In this document: positions 23,127 through 33,205 of the stretch, one piece after another | Layout of the letters: the number at the start of each line of letters is the position of its first letter | Position numbering within the stretch: the stretch's first letter is position 1 | DNA from: Diplonema papillatum | Lineage: Eukaryota; Euglenozoa; Diplonemea; Diplonemida; Diplonemidae | Reading direction: 5' to 3' | Assembly (NCBI GenBank): GCA_030068145.1 | Contig: JAPJBO010000007.1 | Span: 310,001-374,000, forward strand | Length of the DNA: 64,000 nucleotides | Translations under genes and position numbers: made by a program | Notes under the pieces: generated by a model | What the model was told of the DNA's origin: nothing | What the model saw: only the letters and a program-made list of their open reading frames with translations | Database searches by the model: none

Positions 23127-26100
23127 ATGACCGAAGAAACCGAAAACAGCCGGGGGCAGGTGTTCGAAGTCCTGCTTCTAGCGGGCGGCTTCGCGTTCTC
23201 CAGCTCCCTCCTCGTGGTCATCAACAAATGGGCGTTAAAGGTGTGCCGCTTTTGCTCGGATCGACTAGAGGGCGTTGAGGAGGTGACCCGCGGCATCGTC
23301 AGCGAAGGGTAAGTGTCGGCGTCTTCGGACAACGTCCTTGCTCCCGCTGGCCTGACGTGGTTAAACGCTCGCAGGCTCATGTGAGACACAGCGATCTTCT
23401 ACTGCCGTCTTGAAACCGACCTAACACGTGTGCGAGGCTTAGGGTGTCAAACCCACAAGCCGCACTGAAAGGGAGATGTGCCAAACCTTGAGGACGCAGC
23501 ACAGCCCGATCCTGATTAATTGGAAAGGGATTTGAGGTTAAGTACACTTGTTGGGGCCCGATAGATGGTGAACTATGCCTGGATAGGACGAAGCCGGGGG
23601 AAACCCTGGTGGAGGTCTGTTGCGGTGTTGACGTGCAAATCGCTCGTCAAAGCTGGGTATAGGGGCGAAAGACCCATCGAACCATCTAGTAGCTGGTTCA
23701 CTCCGAAGTTCCCTCAGGATAGCTAGAACCAAAACAGGAGTTACGGCAGGTAAAGCGAAAGATTGGAGGCATTGGGGGAATCGTGTTTCCTTGACCTATT
23801 CGCAAACCTTAAATGGGCGTGAGCTCGGGGTTACTTCGTTGAACCCTGGCGTAGAATCCTGGTTCCAAGGGACACTTCCGGTAAGCAGGACTGGCGACGC
23901 GGGATGAACCGGTGGCGTGAGTACTAACACTCTTGCGGGTTGCCCTTCAAGTTATTGTACAAGCTACAAAGACGTAGGCAGCGTGCTATGGTGGTTTATC
24001 AGCAGAATTCCTTGTTATCCACCTGAGCCCACGGAAACGGGCGTGTTGGAACACAAACAAACCCCCACAGTACTTCAAGTACGGCGCGGCTCTTGCGGCA
24101 CTTCAATTTGCCGTGTCGGCATTCGTAGCCTGGTTCCTGGGCGTCACGGGCCAAACGAAAGTGGACAGCCTCGATAGAAAGAAGGTAATGGGGTTCATGC
24201 CGGCCGTCTGCATGTTCTACATCTCGGTACGCCCGCCATTTGCTTGTTATTTTGACTGATCACCTGCATCTGTAACAAAAATTATTCCAGGAGTTCCAAG
24301 TTTACAATGAGAGATGCTGCAGCCCCGCGAAACACAGGTAAATCTGGGTTTAGTGTCGGACACAAGCGTTCAACAAGAGAGACTCGTGTGTCTGTGTTAA
24401 TTCTCCCCCTCTAGCCCCCGTCGATATACACACCGGGAGCCCCATCGAGGAATCCTACCGTTGTACCGAAAGGAACAATTCAAAAACAACGGCTGCGCAT
24501 AAGAACGACATACGAAGCTACGCAGGAAAACCCCTCAGAAAGGCTCATATTCTGGACGCGCAAAGAACAAGAATCGAGCGCCTCGTCAATTTTCGCCAGC
24601 CCGCTTCCGTTTCGGTGTCGCCAGTCGCAGAAAATCAGCAGCGACACCAAGCGACCCGATGCTGCGAGCTCCGATCGAAACGAACGCCCTCACAGGCAAC
24701 TGGGCTGGAGCGAAATATCGCACAGAAACACAAACGCAAGACACAAACAACAAAAACGACAGGTCGCCACCAATCTGAAGCTGCTTGAAATTTCCAACGT
24801 CGACACGTACATCGTCGTCCGATCTCTTGTTCCGATTTTCACGCTCGGTATGCGCCCGACGAGTCATTTCCCCGAAGAAGACTTGATGCTAGCATCAAGC
24901 ATGCATGAGAGAAGCAGTGACCAGCCTAAACGTTAACTTAAGGACGGAGGGTTAAGAAGGGGGTAGGGTTGGGAAAGGGGGGGGCTCCATGGCAAACCTC
25001 AGGTATCCGTTGAGAGCTCAGAGCAGGATTTCTGCCCGATGAAGGACGCATTGGAACGAATTTGTGTCAGATCTTTCCAATGAAGCAAATGGCGACCACT
25101 TTAGACGGTTCTTTGGCCTCTCACCCGCGAACTTTTGAATCAGCAACCGCAGTGGTAATTCTTCCGGAAGTGGCCAATCGGTTTGGCATCGTCTCATATA
25201 ACATGTGAACCCATACCAAATGGGTACGCTCGAACATTATTTTTGCATAAGCGCTAGCTTGGAAGGAAATGCTCGACAATAACTGCCAGACAAAGAACCG
25301 AAGGGATCCGAAGTGCTGTAGCTACCGAACCACGTGTTGAACGGACGTGAGGTCATGCGGGTCTACCCCAACACGACAAATCACACAAATACAACAGGTC
25401 AAAAGTCCTGAGTGAGAGAACAACACACGGTGGTGTAAGCGAAGAACAAATCAGATTGTGTTTGTATTGTATTTTCCCCTCTACCTCTATATTTCCTCTC
25501 TTCCATTCGGAGTCAAAGCAGCTACGTCGAGTATTCCTGGTAGTGGCGGCTTTCTCTGCCACAGTTCCAAGATGCGTAGCCAACACCAAACAGGTCTCGA
25601 GATGGCGTACCTCAAGTCTCCGTGGCCTGGCGTGAAGACGTTTCTGGCGCTTCTGCTCATCTTCTTCGGCGCCTGCGGGTATGTCTTGCAGTCCTTTCCT
25701 CTGCCGCCGGATCATTAGAACCGCGGGCGATTGAGAAGCTGAGGTGTTGTGAGGCCACAGGTATTGTAGGGCCACAGCTGCGTGCTGTCAATATCTATCG
25801 AAAAGCCGGAGAGCGTGTGAGCACGCTCACCACACGACTACTCGGGAAAGATCTCGAACCGGTGAACGAAGTCCGACCTGCGTGCGCCCTGCCAGCTACC
25901 TGCACCTTGGCGAGTGTGACACTCTGGCGAGCGTGACACTCTGGTGAGCGTGACACTCTGGTGAGCGTGACACTCTGGTGAGCGTGACACTCTGGTGAGC
26001 GTGACACTCTGGCGAGCGTGACACTCTGGTGAGCGTGACACTCTGGCGAGCGTGACACTCTGGTGAGCGTGACACTCTGGCGAGCGTGACACTCTGGTGA

Positions 26101-29100
26101 GCGTGACACTCTGGTGAGCGTGACACTCTGGTGAGCGTGACACTCTGGTGAGCGTGACACTCTGGTGAGCGTGACACTCTGGTGAGCGTGACACTCTGGT
26201 GAGCGTGACACTCTGGTGAGCGTGACACTCTGGTGAGCGTGACACTCTGGTGAGCGTGACACTCTGGTGAGCGTGACACTCTGGTGAGCGTGACACTCTG
26301 GTGAGCGTGACACTCTGGTGAGCGTGACACTCTGGTGAGCGTGACACTCTGGTGAGCGTGACACTCTGGTGAGCGTGACACTCTGGTGAGCGTGACACTC
26401 TGGTGAGCGTGACACTCTGGTGAGCGTGACACTCTGGTGAGCGTGACACTCTGGTGAGCGTGACACTCTGGTGAGCGTGACACTCTGGTGAGCGTGACAC
26501 TCTGGTGAGCGTGACACTCTGGTGAGCGTGACACTCTGGTGAGCGTGACACTCTGGTGAGCGTGACACTCTGGTGAGCGTGACACTCTGGTGAGCGTGAC
26601 ACTCTGGTGAGCGTGACACTCTGGTGAGCGTGACACTCTGGTGAGCGTGACACTCTGGTGAGCGTGACACTCTGGTGAGCGTGACACTCTGGTGAGCGTG
26701 ACACTCTGGTGAGCGTGACACTCTGGTGAGCGTGACACTCTGGTGAGCGTGACACTCTGGTGAGCGTGACACTCTGGTGAGCGTGACACTCTGGTGAGCG
26801 TGACACTCTGGTGAGCGTGACACTCTGGTGAGCGTGACACTCTGGTGAGCGTGACACTCTGGTGAGCGTGACACTCTGGTGAGCGTGACACTCTGGTGAG
26901 CGTGACACTCTGGTGAGCGTGACACTCTGGTGAGCGTGACACTCTGGTGAGCGTGACACTCTGGTGAGCGTGACACTCTGGTGAGCGTGACACTCTGGTG
27001 AGCGTGACACTCTGGTGAGCGTGACACTCTGGTGAGCGTGACACTCTGGTGAGCGTGACACTCTGGTGAGCGTGACACTCTGGTGAGCGTGACACTCTGG
27101 TGAGCGTGACACTCTGGTGAGCGTGACACTCTGGTGAGCGTGACACTCTGGTGAGCGTGACACTCTGGTGAGCGTGACACTCTGGTGAGCGTGACACTCT
27201 GGTGAGCGTGACACTCTGGTGAGCGTGACACTCTGGTGAGCGTGACACTCTGGTGAGCGTGACACTCTGGTGAGCGTGACACTCTGGTGAGCGTGACACT
27301 CTGGTGAGCGTGACACTCTGGTGAGCGTGACACTCTGGTGAGCGTGACACTCTGGTGAGCGTGACACTCTGGTGAGCGTGACACTCTGGTGAGCGTGACA
27401 CTCTGGTGAGCGTGACACTCTGGTGAGCGTGACACTCTGGTGAGCGTGACACTCTGGTGAGCGTGACACTCTGGTGAGCGTGACACTCTGGTGAGCGTGA
27501 CACTCTGGTGAGCGTGACACTCTGGTGAGCGTGACACTCTGGTGAGCGTGACACTCTGGTGAGCGTGACACTCTGGTGAGCGTGACACTCTGGTGAGCGT
27601 GACACTCTGGTGAGCGTGACACTCTGGTGAGCGTGACACTCTGGTGAGCGTGACACTCTGGTGAGCGTGACACTCTGGTGAGCGTGACACTCTGGTGAGC
27701 GTGACACTCTGGTGAGCGTGACACTCTGGTGAGCGTGACACGCTGGTGAGCGTGACACTCTGGTGAGCGTGACACTCTGGTGAGCGTGACACTCTGGTGA
27801 GCGTGACACTCTGGTGAGCGTGACACTCTGGTGAGCGTGACACTCTGGTGAGCGTGACACTCTGGTGAGCTGGTTGAGCAAAACCGGCGAATTAACGCAA
27901 CGGCACACGCGCAACCTACAGGTACGTCGCGCACGAGAATCACTTCCAGTGGCATGCCTACTTCTACGCCATCACGTACTTGTTCGCCTTCACCATCGAC
28001 CAGGTGTGCACTCAGTGACTGCTCAATTGAGCCCCTGCGCCCCATTTTTGACAGAGCCTGAGACCCGCTTTCTACCGAAAAAGGAGGCTCTACCCACCTA
28101 GACCCTGCTCCAGCTGCACAATTAGCTATTTTTTTGCCCGAGAGAACTACTACTACTACTACTGCCCGAGAGAAAAGCGCAACATCTTTCTTTGTCTTTG
28201 GCATCCTCCCCCCTGAGATCGTGTTGGAAGTGCCTGAATTGGGACGGAAAACCAAAAGTGTCTACAGTGAAGAAAAGTAGCCTACAAGCAGTGTAGAAAA
28301 GTCTGCGGGCAGGTAGAAAAGAAAGTATGGTCAAAGATGAAACAGCGGTGTCACCCGAGGGAGCGTACTCTTCACGTGATAAAGTCGTTAAGCACTGGGA
28401 ACTTTCAAGTACACGGAACACACGGATCAGCATGCACTCAGCCGTTAAGCAGCGGCTGTCGGCTTATCCCGTGACACCTTTTTTGTAGTTGGTTTTTGTG
28501 AATAATGAAAAATTTGTGTTTATTAGAAGCCGACCGCTCAGCAAAAGAAGCAGTCTGAAAAATGGCGCGATGGACAGTGCTGGACCGGAAAACGTCTGGG
28601 TTCACACCGTCCGCCTCAGCTCACGTGGTGATGTTGCTTCTCGTGCGGAACAGGATCCCGTTTCGGGTTTGGAACGTTGTCACATTCCCGCAGATTTCGT
28701 GAGAGCGAGCCAATGCAGTGCACGGTGCAATCGTCGAGGAACAACTCGGAAGGGAGTTTGGGCTCACCCTTTGGTAGATGTAGGTCAATGACGACACACC
28801 CGTACTCAGGGAAAGCTCTTCATTGGGAGCGTGCGTGCTAGGTGTAAGCATGGCGCACGCACGAACAAGAACCCGAAACTTCTAAAGGGGGGGTCGGATA
28901 ATAGCACCTGTGTTATTATTCGATTTGTCGAATACTAAAACAAGTTAGCCGAACAGTAGCAGGATCAAGTAGTGGTAGTGTTTTTAGGCAACCAGACGTG
29001 TGTCAAATAACTGTTATTATTCGACCCCCCGCCCCCCCTTTATTACAGGTGCTGATCAAGAAAATTGTGATGGACGTGAAACTGACACGGTGGGGTTTGG

Positions 29101-29534
29101 TGTACTACAACAACCTGCTGGCCCTGGTTCTGATGCCGATCGGGGGGCTGGTAACGGGGGAGTGGGCGAGCCTGCGGAAGGCGATGGAAGACCCGAAGCT
29201 GGTGCAAGCCATGCTCGAGCCGCAGGCGCTGCTGCCGATAGGGCTGTCGTGCCTGTTCGGCCTGAGCATCTCGTTCTTCGCCCTCAACGCCCGGCGAGCG
29301 CTGACCGCCACCGCGTTCACGGTCCTCGGCGTTGTCTGCAAGTTCGTCACCGTTTTCGTGAACACCCTCGCTTGGGACGAGCACGCGTCCTCCGTCGGCA
29401 TCGCGTGCGTCTGCGTCTGCATCAGCGGCGGCATCATCTTCCAACAGGTCCAAGGCGCCGCCGTCATGACCCCCGCCCCTAAACCCGACCTCGAAACGAC
29501 AGCCGAGGCTGCGGAAGCCCCGAGCACCAAGTAG
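23127..29534 (+). CDS. Nucleotide-sugar transporter (GDP-sugar, GONST/VRG4-like), six exons
   Basis: Exons 23127-23240, 24071-24226, 24763-24847, 25594-25678, 27922-28003 and 29049-29534 join in phase to 335 codons plus stop, all on GT-AG introns; 335 residues is the family norm. Such proteins are about 10-TM Golgi antiporters exchanging nucleotide sugar for the nucleoside monophosphate. Family signatures across joins: SLLVVINKWALK, then AALQFAVSAF, MPAVCMFYIS, TNLKLLEISNVDTYIVVRSL (exon 3), GACGYV, and VMDVKLTRWGLVYYNNLL in exon 6. The late motif ALTATAFTVLGVVCKFVTV, with LAWDEHAS after it, resembles plant GONST3/4-type GDP-sugar transporters as I recall them, but the Asn of the GxxNK motif is Cys, so substrate is uncertain. 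The C-terminus is Lys-poor and Ala/Thr/Glu-rich. Introns hold a 28S fragment (1), repeats D, E and A (2 and 3), a 2-kb minisatellite (4) and an LINE-tail scar (5). Confidence 0.92.
23402..23915 (+). rRNA. 28S rRNA fragment inside transporter intron 1 (non-functional)
   Basis: About 510 bases match the domain II part of cytoplasmic large-subunit rRNA as I know it: GCCGTCTTGAAAC, GATGGTGAACTATGCCTG, GACGTGCAAATCG, GGGTATAGGGGCGAAAGAC, CGAACCATCTAGTAGCTGG, CCTCAGGATAGCTAGA, CTTGACCTATTC and GGTAAGCAGAACTGGCGA-like GCAGGACTGGCGACGCGGG. It is colinear and well conserved but isolated from the rest of the rRNA, within an intron. It is a copied fragment, not a gene. Bacterial or plastid origin is unlikely because these motifs are in the eukaryotic form. 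Confidence 0.88.
23921..24012. repeat. Dispersed repeat C, copy (transporter intron 1)
   Basis: TACTAACACTCTTGCGGGTT then GCCCTTCAA, AAAGACGTAGGCAGCGTG and GGTGGTTTATCAG match 33023-33110. It starts only a few bases after the rRNA fragment ends. Confidence 0.75.
24338..24376. repeat. Short dispersed repeat F (transporter intron 2)
   Basis: GGTAAATCTGGGTTTAGTG followed by AAGCGTTCAACAA. Similar strings occur at 50582-50621 and, diverged, at 60468-60505. Confidence 0.5.
24870..25201. repeat. Repeats E and D and a solo TIR end (transporter intron 3)
   Basis: 24870-24945 is family E (CTTGATGCTAGCATCAAGC, AGCCTAAACG). 24965-25140 is family D (GGGCTCCATGGCAAACCTCAG to CACCCGCGAACTT). 25183-25201 (GTTTGGCATCGTCTCATAT) equals the right end of the long-TIR element at 42106 and seems to be a solo end. 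Confidence 0.65.
25244..25535. repeat. Dispersed repeat A, copy 4 (transporter intron 3)
   Basis: An uninterrupted copy matching 14266-14563, ending ACGTCGAGTATTC 58 bases before the exon 4 acceptor. The position relative to the acceptor resembles copy 2 in the kinase gene (67 bases). Confidence 0.8.
25908..27870. repeat. 17-bp minisatellite, about 115 copies (transporter intron 4)
   Basis: The unit is GGTGAGCGTGACACTCT, almost invariant through the centre and right side. The first 200 bases alternate GGTGAG with GGCGAG, a mark of older units. It accounts for most of the 2.2-kb intron (25679-27921) and ends about 50 bases before exon 5. Because 17 is not a multiple of three and the unit has no stop on the minus strand, all three minus frames are open and encode the same 17-residue repeat; these ORFs (up to 805 codons) overlap exon 5 antisense and are artefacts. 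Confidence 0.97.
28135..28174. mobile_element. Minimal insertion: (ACT)n flanked by 12-bp direct repeats
   Basis: TGCCCGAGAGAA occurs at 28135-28146 and 28163-28174; between them is only CTACTACT..ACTAC. This looks like the target-site duplication of a LINE or SINE so truncated that only its (TAC)n tail was copied; the LINE at 36719-38324 has the same tail. It lies in transporter intron 5. Confidence 0.7.
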
Positions 29535-29773
29535 TGCGCAACCAGCGACCGCACTCCCCTCTCTCCCCTTCTTCCCCGGAAAAGTTCAGGTTCGGGCGCC
29601 CCGCGCCGGAACCCGGAACCCCCGGAAGGTCTGCGTAGTGAGATGCGATGGCTAAAAGCAAATAATCGCAGTGCACTGCTAATTCCATGCGGTTCAATGT
29701 GCACTCGCACACGAAACTCAACGCTTGGTGGGCAAATGATCGCGGTCGGTTGTTGCTCGGGCGGACCATAAAG

Positions 29774-29953
29774 TGAGCCGGTCCATCCCCTCTTGATAGA
29801 CCGTGATAGACCGAAGAATACAGCACCGGGCAATTCGATGCAGCTCTAGGGACTAGGGATGGACCTGATAGACCGTGGTGGACCGTGATTCACTGTGATA
29901 AACAGCGGCAGGCACTTCGATGCAGTTTCAAGAGGTAGGGACGGACCGGCTCA
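29774..29953. mobile_element. 180-bp TIR element (MITE), copy 2
   Basis: Same element as 335-514, with TIRs TGAGCCGGTCC and GGACCGGCTCA. Flanks ACCATAAAG (29765-29773) and ACCATCAAG (29953-29961) agree at 8 of 9 bases, a likely 9-bp target-site duplication. It lies about 240 bases after the transporter stop. Diverged relatives of its interior occur at 39975-40100 and 52069-52170. Confidence 0.8.
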
Positions 29954-30509
29954 CCATCAAGGGACATACCAAAGAGAGCACACACATGGGAGCTGAAGCC
30001 TCGGCGGCACCTCCTACACTTGCAACCAATACGCGGTGTTGATGCACACGAACTCGTTGTGCTTCACTCAGCTCCACCAGAGCTACCTACGCGAAGTCCA
30101 CACACGGGGTAGCACTGAGAGCGGTTGCTGTTCGCTGAGCCGTCGTATAGGGTCCGCCCCGGATGTCTTGCGTCTCGTCTGGTCAAGGCCGAGGGGTGCA
30201 AAAATTCCTCGGTTCTCACGTTGGACGACCGCCGTGTCGGTACTCGCTCCGCCTAGGACGTCCGCCGATGACCATCATTTCCGCGATAGAGCCGCACTGC
30301 GGTCGCCGGAAAGGGACTTGCAGCCAGCTTCTCGTCGCCGGATCCCAGCGGACGCGCGAAAGAGCAACGCTGCCGGCCCTTGCGTGAACTGCCGCTGAGT
30401 GAAGAAGAGGAAATGCCAACTGGGAAGTTAAACCACAGCATTTCGCTTCATCGCAGCGGCGGTAGGGGAACGTGGCATTCTGCCTGCTCTGACTGTCAAC
30501 GCTGAGAGA

Positions 30510-30800
30510 GACAGGCCGAGCGCGGGTAAACGGCAGAGTTGCGATTACTCTTCAGGTGGCCAAATGCCTCGCCTTCTAACTAAAGACGCTGCAGTGGCAG
30601 TGTCTCGAGGGCGCGCCAAGACTACCGAGTGTCGAAACTGCAAGTTGCACATCAGACAGGCCAGCGCGGGTGAACGGCGCGAGTTGCGATTGCTCTTCGG
30701 GTAGCCAAATGCCTTGCTTTCTAACTAAAGACGCTGCAGTGGCAGTGTCTCGAGGGCGTGCCAAGACAACTGAGTATCGAAACTGCATGCTGCACGTGGC
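30510..30800. repeat. 145-bp tandem duplication
   Basis: Two units start at GACAGGCC (30510 and 30655). They share CTAACTAAAGACGCTGCAGT and GGCAGTGTCTCGAGGGCG. A further partial unit (AAGAAAGGGCACGTC / AAGAAAGGGCACACT) follows to about 30945. Confidence 0.8.
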
Positions 30801-32095
30801 AGTAACCAGAAGAGGGAACACCCAAGAAAGGGCACGTCTTGAGGGCGCGCAATGTTGTTGCTCCCCCCCCCTAACTAAGATTTCTCCCCCGTCCCTGCCT
30901 GCGTGTCTCGGTGGCACACCCAAGAAAGGGCACACTCCGGCCCACTGCGCGTACTGCCGCCGAGGGAGAAAACTGGTTGCGCACTGCTTTTTGCGCCCTG
31001 CTGCGGGCGACATGCTGGCTAAGCGCGCCGACAACCGAGATGAAAAATAAGCCCAACATGTGGGAGCACTTAAAAGAAAGAAAGACAGAAAAGGAAAAGT
31101 AAATAAATAAAAAGGACGGCGAGATGTCCGCTTAGCAAGCACCCCACCCACCCCGTTTTAATCCGGCTTCCCACATCCCCATCCTTCCGCCTGATAATGT
31201 GCCGCGAAAGGCTATTTGAAGGCACGTCATCGTTTATTCTTCTTGCAGTTGCCAGAGTTGTTCCTGAGTATGCCCCGCCAACACACATTTTCAGAAGGCA
31301 GCAACACCGGAGCCTCTCTCGCCAGGAATGATGCCAGCACCCAGGCACCCAGGTCCAGCACTGATTCGTCAAGTTTCACCTCGCATCTTTATTCTCTGCA
31401 GCAGCACGTCTCCTCTTTCGCGCGTCTCGGAGGTGTGGGTGGCAGGACTACAGCACATGAGATCTGCTAGGTAGTGAGCTCGTTGGACTCGGACAGACCT
31501 TCGTCACAAGGGGTTCACAGAAATCCTTACCCGAAAATGATGGTAAATACAAGTGGGAAACCCATCGACCGGCACTCACAAACAAAACGAGGCGCCTGTG
31601 TTCTTTTTTTTTTGTATGAGCACCTGCGTTTTAAAAAATACTTGAGAAGGCCGCCCGGCACCGAACCCGAATTTGCCTGTGCTTCGTGCACACTCCCTCC
31701 GATTGCACTCCTACAAAGAAGGTGCGCATTCAGGGAGTATCCTGCATGGTTAAAAAATTATTTCTTCACCAAAAAAAAAAGAAGCAATCTCAAAACAGGC
31801 CGGTTAAAAAAGGTTTTTTAACCACGGGAGTTTCTGGTGAAAACTTTTTGTGCTTGCAAGGTCAGAGGCATGGAGGCTAGAGAACCCGCAAGACCCACAA
31901 GTGGGGTCTACAACACGGTGGCAAAGCAGCAACACGAGGTCGCATGCCAGGCTTCCAGGTCATCAAAAAAAACCGCGCTCAACGTGGAAAAAAAAAAAAA
32001 AAAAACCTTCCGGCCATGCTACAGACTTTTTAACCATGATTTTCCGGTATTTCGGGGATTAGAATAACCCCCGTGCCAGGGGCTTAGTTTCTGTT

Positions 32096-32124
32096 GCAGA
32101 TTTAGACCGACGGTCTAAATCTGC
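32096..32124. other. Perfect 14-bp inverted repeat with 1-base spacer
   Basis: GCAGATTTAGACCG, one A, then its exact reverse complement. A single arm (GGTCTAAATCTG) recurs at 32848-32859, so the two may mark ends of an element spanning about 32.1-32.86 kb. Nearby 32401-32419 is a smaller hairpin, TCGCGCC-TTCGG-type tetraloop. No function assigned. Confidence 0.7.
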
Positions 32125-33022
32125 AAACCGGACTTGGCCGGGAAAAAAATGTTCAAAAAACGGTGTCCAAAGTAAATATAGGCGGGGGGTGTGGTGTTTG
32201 TAGCGGAAGGCTGCTGAGCCTCCGCTGCTGAGACCCAGCCGCTGCCGTTCAATTGTGTTCAGCTTCGGGTCGGCAGGTTGCAGCTGCCACTGTGCTTCAT
32301 TACCAGATCAAGGTCCTGTTTGCCAGTTGAGTATCCCACACGAGCTAAGAGTTGCCCACATATGATAAAGGGGGGCGGAGTTATTTTTGCCCAAATTTTC
32401 CGTCGCGCCTTCGGCGCGATGTTGCTAAAAATAACGCTAAAAATGTTGTTGTAAGCACGGCGGCGCACACCAAAACTGTGGACCTATTATCATAGGAATC
32501 ATAGGAAAATAGGTCCCCAGGTCCACCCCCCTTCAGCTGCCTGATGAGACTGTCTGTTTACGATTTTGACTGTTTTTGGAGCGCGTCCCCATATGGCACC
32601 CAACCCCACAGGGAACCCAGAAGCATTCAGAAACCCCCGAAACGCTTGATCCAGACTGGTGTAGGTTGAAAAAGCGCCCGCAAAATGTGTCGCCAAACTG
32701 ACGGGGTGACCATAATTGACCCTAAAGGACCCATGAAGACCCCTCTTTTGCCGAACGAAGTTGTGGAGATGTGTCGGCTCCGCCCCAAGACGCCGTACAT
32801 CGGCGAAAACGGCACCGAAACACCGCCCAAAACCACCCCATAGTAGCGGTCTAAATCTGAAAACCCTGGAAGCCTTCAAACTAATACCCTGCCCCGTGCG
32901 CATTCGAAAAAAAAAAAAAAAAAAAAAAAAGACAACCCAGGCGTTTGCTTGCGCGTCTGAGAATACTGGCAACGTAGTATCCCAAAAAGGTGAACGAGGT
33001 TCTCGTTAAGAATCTTCTTTTT

Positions 33023-33205
33023 AGTACTAACAATCTCGCGGGTTGCCCTTCAATGTATTGTGCAGGCTGAAAAGACGTAGGCAGCGTGTTTTGGTGGTTG
33101 ATCAGAAGTTCTTACCTGAAATATACACAGGGTAAATACAAGTGGGAAAACGATCACCCGGCACGCACAAACAAAACGAAGCGCCTGTCTTTTTGCACGT
33201 ACTCT
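33023..33205. repeat. Dispersed repeat C, longest copy
   Basis: It links two parts seen separately elsewhere: GCGGGTTGCCCTTCAA..GACGTAGGCAGCGTG (as at 23921 and 8701) and GTAAATACAAGTGGGAAA..CGGCAC..AACAAAACGA (as at 31543 and 15316). It is therefore the best guess at the complete unit, about 180 bases. Confidence 0.7.

Noticed and set aside
25795-28255. Minus-strand ORFs of 670-805 codons
   Set aside because: They arise because the 17-bp repeat has no stop in any minus frame. They translate to one repeated 17-residue peptide and run antisense through exon 5 of the sugar transporter.
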